Assembly (NCBI GenBank): GCA_022578605.1
Contig: MU394140.1
Coordinates: 62,001 to 126,000 of the forward strand
Direction: 5' to 3'
From: Camillea tinctor
Taxonomy: Eukaryota; Ascomycota; Sordariomycetes; Xylariales; Xylariaceae
DNA length: 64,000 bases
The position numbers were made by a program, and so were the translations under genes. The notes beneath the pieces were generated by a model. That model was not told the origin of the DNA and searched no databases. It was given only the letters and a program-made list of their open reading frames with translations. This document shows positions 25,331-37,555 of the stretch, in pieces (the first letter of the stretch is position 1; each line of letters starts with the position of its first letter).

Positions 25331-26347
25331 ACCATAAAAGAGTATCCGACGTGCCCGTTTAACCTATTTAATCTGCATATGAAAAGACGAGATCTGGAGC
25401 TGAACTGAACCGAACTAAATAGGAAATAGGGAGGAACGCAGGAGCGCGGCGCTATGGGGAGAGTGGGGTCTTTTCTTCAGGCAAGACCTCAGTTTAAGGA
25501 GAGAAAAAGAGAAGAGAAAAAAGGATAGAAAGCGGAGACAGGATTTTGTATAAACTAGGTGTTAAAATATGAATAAGATACCTTTTGGATGTTCTTGACA
25601 TGAGCGCCCTCAACCTTTTCCCTCCTTCCCCTTAAGCCCAAAAACTTTTTTTTATAAATAATAGGTAAATAATAGAAAAACATAACGTGATATTTATTTT
25701 AAATACTATTTTACAAGTATGTAATATTCTACTAGACTGCCGAAAGGCAAAAAGGAAGTTATATAGGCATAAAATACACAAGGCAAAGCAGGATAAGGAG
25801 GCTGGTTGACTACCTACCTACCTAGTATGTATAAAAACTTCAGTTTTAGAACGAGGTCTATCGAGATGCATTATAGGCGAGCCCCAGGGCCTCTATCACC
25901 TCGAGGGAGAGAACTGTTAAGTTAAAGCAAAAATGTCGAGATGTAAGAAACCTTGCTTCTACTTGCATTTTCACCTACCTCTATATTTGCCACGTAGATG
26001 AAGATAAACTACCTAGTAAGGACAAGCACTATTTTAATTCCATAGGATACCTTATATGTATAAGATAAATTCCGTGCACAGGGAAATGTGAAAGTAGCAG
26101 ATGGTTAGGAATTTTGTAACTTGTAGTGAGTATTGTCCATATAGACTGACTACTGCATATGCATAGTTTCATACGAAATAAATAGTTATGTATGTATGTA
26201 TGTTGTGTATGAGTGATATCCCAATCTACTTGGTTTGCGCTATGTGATCTTATATCCCTGTCCTATCTATATAAAGTTTTGATACTGTGTTTCCTAATAT
26301 AAAAGTTCGTAATCACGTTGAGAAAGAAAAAAAACATCCCATCCCGC
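25331..26347. other. Convergent 3' flanks of lectin and prolidase
   Basis: 1.0 kb, AT-rich, with a (TATG)n tract near 26187-26203. No gene seen. Confidence 0.5.
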
Positions 26348-28802
26348 TTATCTCCCCGCAACCCCTGCCATCCGAAGCAGCTCTTCACCCTTGGGGGCCG
26401 TGGTCAGGTTCTCGTAGCCGTCCCGTGTGACGAGGATGCAGTCCTCGATGCGGATGCCACCAACGTCCCAGTAACGTGCGAGCACGTCGGAGTCGATAAA
26501 GCGGCGGTGTTCATCGTTGCGCAAGAAGTACGCCTCGATGTAGGGGCGACAGAAGTACAGGCCCGGTTCCACTGTGACGACCATGTTAGGCCGAAGGGTA
26601 TCGTGCCTCCGTGCCGGTAGGGGTGGGGTGTTTTGGCGCTGGTGGGGACGGCGCCGGGTGCCATTCGGTGGGGAGGATGCTGATGATGGTGATGATGAGG
26701 TGGAGACGGTTTTGGAAGCGGAAGAAGTAGGAACAGAAGCAGGAGGAGTAGAGGTCGGAGTGGAAGGGCGGGAATCGTCGCTGGTGTCATGGGCTGCCTG
26801 CTTAATCATGGCGCGGATGGTTTGGGGGCCGACGGGGCGGCGTTTTCCCCACATGCCCTCGCTGGCGGGACGTAGGAGCTCCCGGCTTAAGACGCTACAC
26901 ATAGGAAGGTCAGTAAATGCGGTACATGTCCAGCATAGAGAGAGATTATCTTACTCATGGACGTCAAGGCCGACATGATGACCAAGACCATGGGGGAAGA
27001 AAGCAGCCCCAGTGCCGCTCTTGAAGATCTCGTCGGCGGTACCATTACGTAGGATACCTAACTGCAACAGGCCCTTTACTGCCACCAGCGTGGCATGGAG
27101 TTGAAGGTTTCGGAATACAACCCCCGGCTTGATCCGCTGGATGCATTCTTCTTGCATCTGATGCACTAGATCGTAGATGGCCCTGGCTTCAGGCGAAAAC
27201 GTAGGACCGATAGGCAGAGTACGTGTGATATCGCTGGCATAGCACTCCCACTCAGCCCCGGCATCTACCACGACAACCTGGCGGCCAGCAAGGGACTCGT
27301 TATTAGATTCGTAGTGCAGTGTTGATGCGTTGACTCCAGAGCCTGCAATCACGGGATATGCCTGCGTATGTGCATTCTGCGCTGTACACGCGGCGACGAA
27401 GGCACTTTCTATCTGGCACTCGTTGATCATGGTACTAAGACGCATGGCGACCAGCTTATGTGCTTCAGACGACAAAGCATTCGCCTTGCGAATCATGGCG
27501 ATCTCGTAGTCAGATTTGGTCACCCTGGCCTCGTCTATAACAGTCTGGAGCATGGTGGTGTCGATACGGAGTTGTGACTTTAACTTGTCAAACCCATCAA
27601 ACTTGGGTAGCTGCGATATGCGTAGAGCATAGAGCTTCTTGATGGTAGACAACCGTGAACTGAGGTATCCTGACAGTTCACTCACATACTTCACATCGTG
27701 AACATCGGTCCTCTCAAGGCAATCCTCGATCGAGGGCGTATTCCCGAACCAGAGGACAGTAGCAGGTGGTGTGAACGGAATCCATAGCGTCAGCTTATCC
27801 GCCGCTATATCGTAAGTCACACTACAGCCAGGGAAATTGACGCCAGCCAGATAGTAGAAGCTAATTATCTTTTGTCAACTTGGATGGATTGGGAGATGAG
27901 GGAAAGAAGTGACAAGCAGCAGAGACGGCTGTTCAGTGTACAGAGAGACTTACTATCGGCGTTGTCGGAAGGGCGGGCCTTGGTCCGAGTCTTCCCAGGT
28001 TGCCTCGAGTTGCCCTGGTAGATATATGATGCCATTCTGAGCTCCAAGCTCTTTGGCTACCTTCCTCGCGTGTATTTTTGCTGGGAGAAGCGTTAGCGGG
28101 CGTCTCCTACGTAAACTTCACTTGAAGCATATGTGTGTATAAGTCCCACAGAATGCTAGTGTGACCAAGCAGCAATCTAATGACGACCTATGCACAAGTA
28201 AGTAGACAGGTGGAAACTCGACTTCCAGGAAGCCAAGCGATACAAGACCAGTATACCGGGTATTCTAGTTTCACGCATGGCTGTGGAGTAACTATGTAAA
28301 GAGCCATAGGCGCAGGGCTTTGGCCACCAACTACGACCACGACTCAACTTGCCATAAGCAATACAAAGGGTAGTATAGTCATGACTCTGTACTACTTGAC
28401 TTTTGAGAGAGAGAGAGAAAAAAAAAGGTGGGAAATGATAGTAGAGTGGGCTCCTTACCGGGGTATTTCCCTGAGGGCTTAGCACTAAGTGGTTCCAGAT
28501 TCGGCTCTGGTTCTCGGAATTCTATAGAGCTAGCATCGAGTTGAACAAAGCAAGAGTCAGCTTATAGGATGAAAATTAAGACATAGACATAATGACCGTC
28601 GATATATGCCAATAAGGAACAGTCAACAGGTACGGGGTAAAAGTCCATTGAGACGGCATCGGGTTTAGGTGAAGACGGTCTGGGCCTTGGGAGGGAAGAG
28701 GAGTTAAACAACAGAAAAGAAAAAGGGGGAGGTTTCCCCGACTTACAGTGCATCAAACTCATCCATAACCACAAGGTTGTGATCAAAGCTGGTGGCTTCC
28801 AT
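26348..28802 (-). CDS. Xaa-Pro dipeptidase (prolidase, peptidase M24B)
   Basis: Exons 28802-28747, 28529-28459, 28080-27954, 27860-26955 and 26894-26348 give 568 aa. The enzyme cleaves Xaa-Pro dipeptides using two metal ions. The N-terminal domain includes [25 protein letters not shown] and LWIPFTPP. The pita-bread domain has the full metal set: D284 and D295 ([18 protein letters not shown]), the His of [13 protein letters not shown] (375-387, spanning intron 4), E496 (VTVEPGLYF) and E537 (GGIRIED). Between the His and first Glu ligands there is a Ser/Thr/Pro-rich insertion (about 424-475) that makes the protein longer than the usual 460-500 aa. Exon 2 uses an acceptor after ATGCTAG, which is the only one keeping the EFREPEPN frame. 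The absence of a signal peptide suggests a cytosolic enzyme. Confidence 0.9.
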
Positions 28803-30465
28803 CGTGATTTTTGTTGTTATCTCCCTTAGTTTGTGTTCACTTAGATGGCATATGTCGGTGGTGGTGATCACGAAATTGAGGGAATGTATAGATGGGTGTT
28901 CCGTACTTGTTCGGGGTCTGTATTTGTTGCGGTGCAGGATATACGTGTGTATACGTGTAGGTCACCCCCTCCAAGTCATTGCTGAGTTGGTCAAAGGCGG
29001 TTTCCACTTTTGGGTATCAGGGTGGCTGAAGTGGCGTACCTTCTGTCTGCTGATTGGCTACCTAATGAATTCAAGGACTTAGTACCTCCTAGCCTGGTCT
29101 TTGCTCTCCAGGTTCCCCATTTCATAAGTCTCTCGGTTTAGCCGATGCTAATGGAAGGTACTTACCTACCTATGGAAGCTGCTGAGGATGGTTACTGTGG
29201 CGGAGGAGAGGCTAGAGAGGAGACTAGGTACCCCGGGCCTAAGCAGCTTAGGAATGCATGGTGTACCTAGGTACCTAGTATACGTACACAATACACATGG
29301 ATCATTCCTGTGTACCGTACTTCTACTTTCGTGTTTTGCGATTGGCTGGAATCCTTCTCGGGGCACTCTGCCATACATACCTGACCTAAGTACATCTTCT
29401 TCTTCTCCATTCTCCGGTCTCTTCAAAGTAACCTTACCCTAACCAACTTAAGAGACATCGCTGTGAGATGGAACGAAGAACACGGACAATCCCCCCCTTT
29501 CGATTTATATACATCCACACAGACCCAGACTGGTAGGTTCCACTACAACTACCTAACCTACAGAATTACCCATTGACAGAAACCGGCTAATACTTCTAGT
29601 GTACCTTCTGCTGGCCGGACTTGGTCGTATTGTCCACCGTAGATCGCATTGCATCCTTAAAGACCAGCGAGTCACCTCGGCCGTCCGAAGAGCCTACATA
29701 TTGGACATCCTATCGTGGTGATAGATCGACATTCGGTCTATACGCCGGCCTATATCCATTGCTCCTATGGACATTTCGTATGTGGTGGTTAAAGATACCC
29801 CCATTAATATTATTAGCATGAGTATTATTTCTTATCTTTTTTTCTTCACTATTTTCTCCATCTTCGCCCAACCCTCCTTTCAGCTCATAGTCTTCGTATT
29901 CGAGGTATACATAGTCATGTCGTATTACCGTAAGTATATAAGTATGCGTATGTACATACATTACATATACGCAAACCAATAGGGGATTGCTATTGTCGAA
30001 GATCTTCCCCGTCTAAGGTAGGTTACCTCATCAATAAAATCATCCAACCCCTCCAACCCTCCGTCTCGTATTGAAAACATTGGACATGAGCCGGCCAGGA
30101 CTTGTAGGTATCTAGTGCCTGTATAGGACCTTCAGTCTTTCTGTATGCTTTTTTCACCATCCTTGTTTTTTTTTCTCCTTTTCCCCCCGAATTCTTCCCT
30201 CCTTCATCAACTAGCCTCTTTTACACACACTTTCCTACTTTCTCCTCTTCCATATTTTCCCCTTTCTCCTCCCCCCCTCCCCTTTCTCTCGTTCTCTGCC
30301 CCGCTCCTTTGCCAACCCCCCTTCACCTATCACACCAAACTCCAATCCATATGATTGTCTAGAAAAACAAAAGCCAACTATCGTGCGGAGACATGCGAAT
30401 GTCGCCTCAATGCAAGGGGGGGGTATCCTTTTCTTTAAAGAAAAATTCGTAAAACCTAATCCATT
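28803..30465. other. Spacer between prolidase start and FarA-like stop
   Basis: 1.66 kb. It contains several TACCTAGGTA words (29262-29280), a C/T-rich block (30150-30330), and no supported gene. The prolidase promoter is expected at its left end. Confidence 0.45.
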
Positions 30466-33400
30466 TCAATGCTGCGGAAACATTCCGTGCCATGGCGTAT
30501 TAGCTACTAAGTTATCGAAATCCTCTGATTGCTGCCGCTGCCGTACTTGCTGTGCTTGATCCTCGTGCCGATGCTGCGCCGGGTGCATCTGTGCCGGGGA
30601 CATGGGGTCCGAATACATCTGCGCCGGGAAACTGAACCCTGGCTGTGTCTGGGTCTGCATCAGGTAAGGTGGTAGCGGCCCGAGGAGCTGGCCCTCGATG
30701 CCGTCATAAAGATTTGGTACGTAATACTGAGAAGGATCGTGATGTGGAATGCCTCCTGGGCTGGCACCGTGGACACCAGGTCGGTGGGCCCCGAAATCGA
30801 CTCGGGGCTGGTTAGGATATGCTAAAGGATCGTCCGAAGGAAACATCATGGCATCTAGCCGATGGATCTGCTGCGCTGCGCTACTTGCTCGATGCTGTAA
30901 GTTCATATGACTTGAATCGTGCATACCAGGCGCGGTTAGAGAGTCCGTTGATGTTGCTGCTAAGTCTAAATGCGAAAATTGAAAGCTTGAAGAAAATGCT
31001 GCACCGAATTCCGAGTTTGCCAAGTGGGCAGCATTAAAGGGAACGCCTGGGTGGACCGGTCCAACCGAGGCCCTTGTTGTTGCCGAACTGCTTCTAGGCC
31101 GACTAACAACTTCAGTCTGGCGTCTTGCTATGTCGATGGGATATATCCTCTGGGCCGATTTCTGCACCCCAGTAGGTCGTGGTCCCGAAGCTGGTCGCTT
31201 CTTCGAGGAGACAGCTCGTGACTTTACGCTCTGGAGATTAGGAGGCAATTGGTCAAAGAGCATCTTGGATAGTCAGCCACCACACTTATAACACTACAGA
31301 GGTTCTTGCTTACACCCAACGCATTTGATATTCTGTCCGCGGCCATACTCTTGCTCGCAATGTCATTAATCATGTCTCTACCTGCGACAGCGTCTGCGAA
31401 AATTTCTGTTGTGCCCGGTTTATCTTGGTTCTCCAACACAAAGAAAACCAGGGATATGATAGCAAAGAATTCAGAGAATAGTGTAAACCAGTAAGGCCCA
31501 ACAAGAGAGACTTGCTTCCGCGCCTCCGTTCCGATGTGTACGATGTTCCGAGCAACACTAATGCTGGCAGCTCCACAAGCGTAGGCGCGCTCGTTGACAT
31601 CCTTGCCGGCAGAAATACGTGGTGATACGTAGTGCAGGAACGGTCGATATAGCACCATCTGGACATGCGCATAGGCAAATCTCAACAGATTCCGAACCCT
31701 ATGGTTGAAATTAGCACATTCCAATACCTTTCCTATCCGAAAGTAGGGGTACCACAACCCACTACCTCTAGGATTAGGAGCAGATTCAGTGAAGCCTTAG
31801 GTGCCTTACCGAACAACTTCTTCGGGTCCTTCACAGTTTGGCCGCCAAGTAACCGGCAGTTGCTCGTTCCACTGTTGAAGCTCTTCCTCCATCTCTTTGA
31901 CCTTTGCGTAGCTAATCATGTATGATGCATATGGTGGTCCGTCACCCTCGACTACGTTTTGCTCAATGCCCTTAAGCGGGTAAATATTCTTCACGACCTT
32001 GGACAGTATGGCCATAAGTTTCACGTGGGCATTAAAGGCCTCGAAGAATGAAGGGGTCCCGGGAGGTGGAAGCGAGATTCCCTCCTTCGTAATGTACTGA
32101 TCGTCAACTGGGGTCGGTAAGGGCTGGTCGATATCATCATCGTTCAGCAGCAAAGGGAACCCCAGCAAAGCAGATACATAAGTATCCATCTGCCGGCATA
32201 TATAGAAGACTCTTCGTCTCGTCTCGATTTCAATGGGGTTCAACTGGACGTTAGGGAGGTGCCGGTGTAAGCCCATCCTCAGAGCCGACCGCAATGCAAT
32301 ACCGACAAATCCATAACATGTACTTAGGTTGGATATGGATTGGATGAATAGGATCATGAATAGCAACGCTTGGAGTGATGTGACGTCTCGACACTCAGTG
32401 ATATCTTGCAACAAGACCCTTGCCGAGCCGTAGTATTTGAGCCTGTAATTGATAGCATTAGCCAGCGTGTCTTCACAAAACTCTGGTGAGGGGCTCGCAT
32501 TACGCTTCGTCAACCGAGGCCTTGTAGGGCGTGGTTTCTGCACCCTCGTCATTGGGAACGTTGTACATGCAGCCGAGTGCCATAACAGAATAAGCCAGCG
32601 CCAGGTTTCTGTTGTCATTCCTACCAAATGCTTCTCCCGGCTTCTCGTACAGACTGTCGAGCACCTTGTAAAAAGAAGGCTTATGAACGATGCGTAATAG
32701 ACAGGTTGCGTTGTCCAAAGACTCGGAGCATAGCGCTATGGCCCGTTCTTTCGGCGGCAGGTCATATACGTCCGGCGCAGGAGTTGGCTCCCACGGCGAG
32801 CTCGAAGCAGACCGAGGGGAGTCAAGATTCAACACACCGGCAGGCCGGGGAGCGCGAGGCAGGAACGGGACCTGATAGTCTTGTCCTAAAAGGGTACGAA
32901 AGTGTTCTTTCATCCGCTTGAAGAATACGGAGCCGGACGACATTCCGTGGAAATCGTAATCGCCGGTCTCGTCCAAATCCAATTGACCTACGGTCTCGAT
33001 CATAGACTGAAGCTGACCATCAATAGCTGCTTGGTTCGACTGTTCGCTTCTCATGGCTGCTGCTCTGAGTCTAGCCTGCTCGCGCATCCGGAACTCCTGT
33101 TGCACTGAAGGATCCAGATTAGGATCGTTAAGGTCAACATCTGGCATAAACTTGCGCAACAAAGTCTCTGCCCGAGAGAGCTTGTTCTCAAGGGCCTCGA
33201 TATATTGTGGTGCCGGGTTCCTTCGTCTGTTCGAAGGCTTATCATAAGTGCATTCTGTCTTAGGGTTAGCAATACAACTAACACAATCTCCGAGGAAAGG
33301 GACGGAATTACCATAGCTATACACTTGGCAATGGGTACAAGGCTGCTTGCCATCGCACTTAATTTTCTTTCTTCTACACTCGTCACAGGCTCTCGTCACT

Positions 33401-33627
33401 CTACGTCGTTTCTGGAGCGGGACAGAAGGGGTTTCATTAGAAGGTTCGGCAGGATTTTCCTGCGCAGCAGTTCCTGACGCACTTTCACCCGGAGAGTCGG
33501 TACCCAGGGTTTGCAAAGTGACATCCTCGTCATCGGACAAGTCGTGCTCAGACGATCCCACAGTCTCGGGCTTAACAGATGCGGCGCGGTCCGCAGGAGG
33601 CTGTGAATGGCGAGAAGCGGGTGACAT
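30466..33627 (-). CDS. Zn2Cys6 transcription factor, FarA/CTF1-alpha-like
   Basis: Exons 33627-33312, 33254-32504, 32442-31810, 31698-31314 and 31263-30466 give 960 aa. The N-terminus is acidic/Ser-rich. The binuclear zinc cluster is C81-x2-C84-x6-C91-x5-C97-x2-C100-x6-C107 once the 57-nt intron (33311-33255) is removed, and is preceded by RRRVTRACDECRRKKIKCDGK. After it come PSNRRRNPAPQYIEALE and a coiled-coil dimerisation region. The fungal-specific middle domain is clear (LQALLFMILFIQ, GIALRSALRMGLHRHLP, RRRVFYICRQMD, PLPTPVDD). The C-terminus is Gln/His/Pro-rich. The zinc cluster plus flanking PSNRRRN text points to the FarA/CTF1-alpha group, which activates fatty-acid-utilisation and cutinase genes; that role is inferred from family recognition. 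Confidence 0.86.
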
Positions 33628-35519
33628 ATCCGGCTGAGAGGGAACGGCGACGGGTTCCTCACAGAAGTGAAGAACACCCGGCCACCGTCTTACTCGGTTT
33701 CTTCACTTGTTCAAAAGATAATACATACGGCCCCATCGCATTTTGAGAATGCTTGATTCTCTCTAACAAGTTGGCGAGGCGCCCAGGCGCGAAAGTAATA
33801 AATGATAACGAATGAGTTGAAGTGATGAAAGGATCCAGTCCGATTCGCGTGTTAATAACGAATGTATTTCTATGTGTCGACTTGGACCGAAAGATACCGC
33901 CAGGTATAAGAAGAAAAAAAGAAATAGAAGAATAGGCCTTGCTCGTGCGACGGAGACTAGGATGGAAGTTTAAATTTAATAAGAAAAAGTAGGTGAGTAC
34001 ACTAGGGTGGTGGGTGTGGTAGGCTAATAGTAGTAAGTATGCCAGACTAGGGGGGGGGGAGGGGGGGAGGGCCTTGGGAAAGGTATTACGCAGGTAGAGG
34101 CCAACCCTGCCTCTCATCAGGTATACACATAAGGCTCGGTATGTAACCTGGAGAGGCGCTGGACGGCACTGGGCGAATATTCTCTTTCCATGAATGTAGT
34201 AGCGTCGACGATGGGGAGGGGGGTTGTGTACGTAGTGGCCGGCGGACAGACCCGATCGGTTGGGATAATAGACCCGACTTTCTTTAGGGCCAGCAACTCA
34301 GTATCATGGATTCTAATGCAAAACTAGATGATTACCATCTAGTTCCTTTCGGATCGCATAATAGGTATAATGGATACTTTGCATGCAGGAAGAAGAGGCT
34401 AATCCTGCTTTAGAAGCAGAAGCAGAAGCAGAGGAAGAATAGAATAATACATGTACAGTACCCAGTAGACAGTGGACTTTTGGTATGGGTGGAGGAGGCG
34501 TTCGGACAAGACCCTAGGGTACTTGTACGAGGAAAGAAAAAGAAAAAAAAGAAAAAAAAAAGAGCGGGGGCCATGGATCTTGGTGCTTGGGAAGTACTAC
34601 GAGGGGTGTTAGACAGGATTTCTTTCGAGATGGATGCTCGCGATAGTGGAGAGGTAAGGCAAGACCGGTAGGTAAGTTCAACCCCGGCATATACTGTACA
34701 TATTTATTAATGCCCAGGCCGTAGGTCATGGTTTTACCTTTTAGACAAACTTCTATAAGTATTAGATTCGTTGTCAACGCCGGTTTAGAACTTGCTTGGG
34801 TGAGCACTCGACAACGTACAAGGAAATTGTTAATTCTCTCAAACTAGTGCTATGGATGGACGCAGGAGATCATCTGGTGTCTGTACCCAATAGCAGGTTT
34901 CTTCTCCTTTCTTTTACTTTTTTTTTTAGATCCATTTCTGGAGGGGTTTTTTTTTTGCTAATGATTTTTCATACTATAGCCAGAGCTATAAAGACTCTTA
35001 AAAATATCTGGCACGAAGAAGCTGATGGTGTTTGCTGAGTAGTTGTCTGCTGTTTAACATTGCCACGACCCCTGATGGAAACGGCTACAGTCGCGGTTCG
35101 TCTTAGCCAGGTATGGGTACCGGTAGCAGCATTATTGGTCCGCTGTAACGTAGGATAGTAGTTACGAGCTCGCATGTAGAGAGTAAGTGAGGAGGTCGAT
35201 GAGAAGCGGCTGACGCAACTGATTCATGACTTGTCTATCCTCTGGGGCCATCTTCAAACTCGACGCTCGGGGCTGTCTCGGCGTGAACCGGACCAGAAAA
35301 CTGAAAAGTTCTTCAGGGTGACCGGATAGATATCGAAATAATTTCTAGGCACAGGAGAAGTAGATAGGTTTACAGTGTGTAAAAGTCGGAACTTTCCTCT
35401 ATGAATTACTTATCTGCTCGGCACTCGGCTCGGCGGGAGGTTATGTCCTTGGGAAAGTTTCCATATTCTTAGTCGACTCCATTCTCCGTCGTGACTCTCG
35501 GCCAATTCTCCTAGGAGGA

Positions 35520-35539
35520 CATCAAAAAATTTTTTGATG
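35520..35539. repeat. Perfect 20-bp palindrome
   Basis: CATCAAAAAATTTTTTGATG equals its own reverse complement. It lies in a gene-free region with no recognised gene end nearby. Confidence 0.95.
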
Positions 35540-37489
35540 GAGTGTTGGTGTGAAATTCTGGTGTTACTGTCACATAATGCTCCGTTCGGGGAGAAAAACG
35601 AAGCAAATGCAGAAATAGCAAAAGGAAAAAAGAAACGGAAAATAAAACGAAATAATAATAATAATAATAAGATCAACGTCGCTGTTTGAGTAACTGAATT
35701 ATCCTATAGTGGTGCTAGGCGGCTGCACCTACTGGGGCGGTCTCTATCCCTCCCCCACAAGTAGCGCGTCAAAATACATCATACTCGCGTTAACGTGCAG
35801 GGGATACAAGGTGCCACTGCAGAGGTATACGGGGGACTTGCTGTGTGGTGATCTTGGCACACCTCAGATTCAATCGAAGCTATCCTATGTTGGCAGAATA
35901 GCTCTTATTTCCGACAAGAGGTTACGAATCAAGATGCTGCGCAATACCTAGTACTTCAACCTCGAACCCCCTCAGGAGACAGACGCTCGATAGGTCATAC
36001 ATCTGGAGATGTGCACGTGCGCTTGCGTGTGATCGAGAGGGGAGGGGGCAAAAAAGTAGAAAAAGAAAAAAGAAAAGAAAAAAAGAAAGAAGAAAAAAGA
36101 AAAAGAGTTAGAAAGTATACTTAATACAGTGATAATATTATTGGTTTTTGTTTTTTTTGGTTATTTTTTTTCTCGCTGGTTTGTATCCACTGATGATTTG
36201 CAGGTCCTCGCTCTCAACGAATCTCGGAGAAGACACATCATCGGCCGTGTCAGAGCCATAAGGAGGGAGTTCGGAAAAGCGGCACAAGTGCACAGGCGAG
36301 GAGAACTAATCAGGACAAGTCCGTGCCTGTGAAGCCCCACAGTCCGTCTCCTTTTAGGTCCGGAAGTCAGCTTGATTGGAGCTTCCCCCGTTCAAGTTGC
36401 ACTTGGGGCCGGGACCTGAGATTCCATCAATTCTTGGCGGCTTATGTCGATTCGATCCATGGTTACTATCAGCGCTTTATTACTTGTGCCTGCATGCACG
36501 GGGCAATCCCGCCGTAGGTTATGCTCCAAGAGGAGGAAAAGAAAAGAGGAGAGAGGAGGATGAGGAGAAAGAGAAGAAGGGAGAGAGATATACTAAAAAA
36601 AAAAGTTCGGATATGTATGTCGATTAGGTTTTCTCTTTCCTTCCTTCCTTCTTTCTTTTCCCTTCTTTTCTTCTTCCCTTGTCATTCCCGCTATATTGTT
36701 ACATTGAATGGTCATTGAAAGGTTCAAGGTTTGGAGAGAGACTCGGGACAGGAGAGAGAGAGAGAAGGGGGAGATAAATTACACCCGATGAATAAGCATA
36801 AAAGTTTCAAAAACGTGTAAGGGGTCCGGGAAAGCCCCGCGGTAGCAACTTGCTATAACCAATTTATAAGGTAAAATTTTAATAATATCTTATCAACTAG
36901 CTTGTAGGTTAGATAACTTTAGTTTACAGATGGATCGATTGATCTCAACTACTAAGTAAGTAGCATTATCAGGTGGATTGTACTATTGTTTAATGTTTAT
37001 CATGCTAACAATAAACGTACGCGTATTATATTATCTACACTATTGTCGATGTACACTTTCTCACTAAACAAACCAATAAAAACAAGACTAATTTTCAATG
37101 CAACATGCAATAAGGCACATACCGGCTAGCTTACATATATTAGGTTGGCTAACAAGGTAAGCGATGTGGCCTGTTGATAAGTAACTGACAAACTGTGCAC
37201 ATTTTATTTTTGTGTACTCATGCCGGTGTGTAAGGTAGCTAGGTAGGTAGATATGGATAGTAAGCTCCAAGGTTGTTCTTAGGCTGACTACTAAAATGCA
37301 GGGGCGTACTCTTTTTGTTTGCCTGCCATTAAACGTTACCTACCTACATACAATATGTACTAGTACTGGATTGAATTACGTGACGACCAAGTGACACGCT
37401 TAGACATGCTGGGGACCGTATTCACATCTATTATAACAGATCTATAGGTACCTTTGACTCAAACATGCATATGTAGGTGTAGGTGTAAG

Positions 37490-37555
37490 GCCCTATGTAT
37501 GTATATGTAGGTATGTATGTAAGTATGTAGATAGGCAGGTAGGTAGGCAAGCTTC
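37490..37555. repeat. TATG/TAGG-type simple repeat
   Basis: Irregular tetranucleotide array (TATG, TAGG, TAAG units) in gene-free sequence. Confidence 0.8.

Noticed and set aside
36129..36332. 67-codon frame with hydrophobic start in the long spacer
   Set aside because: Begins at GTG within a T-rich tract; the hydrophobicity comes from that tract, and nothing downstream is protein-like.
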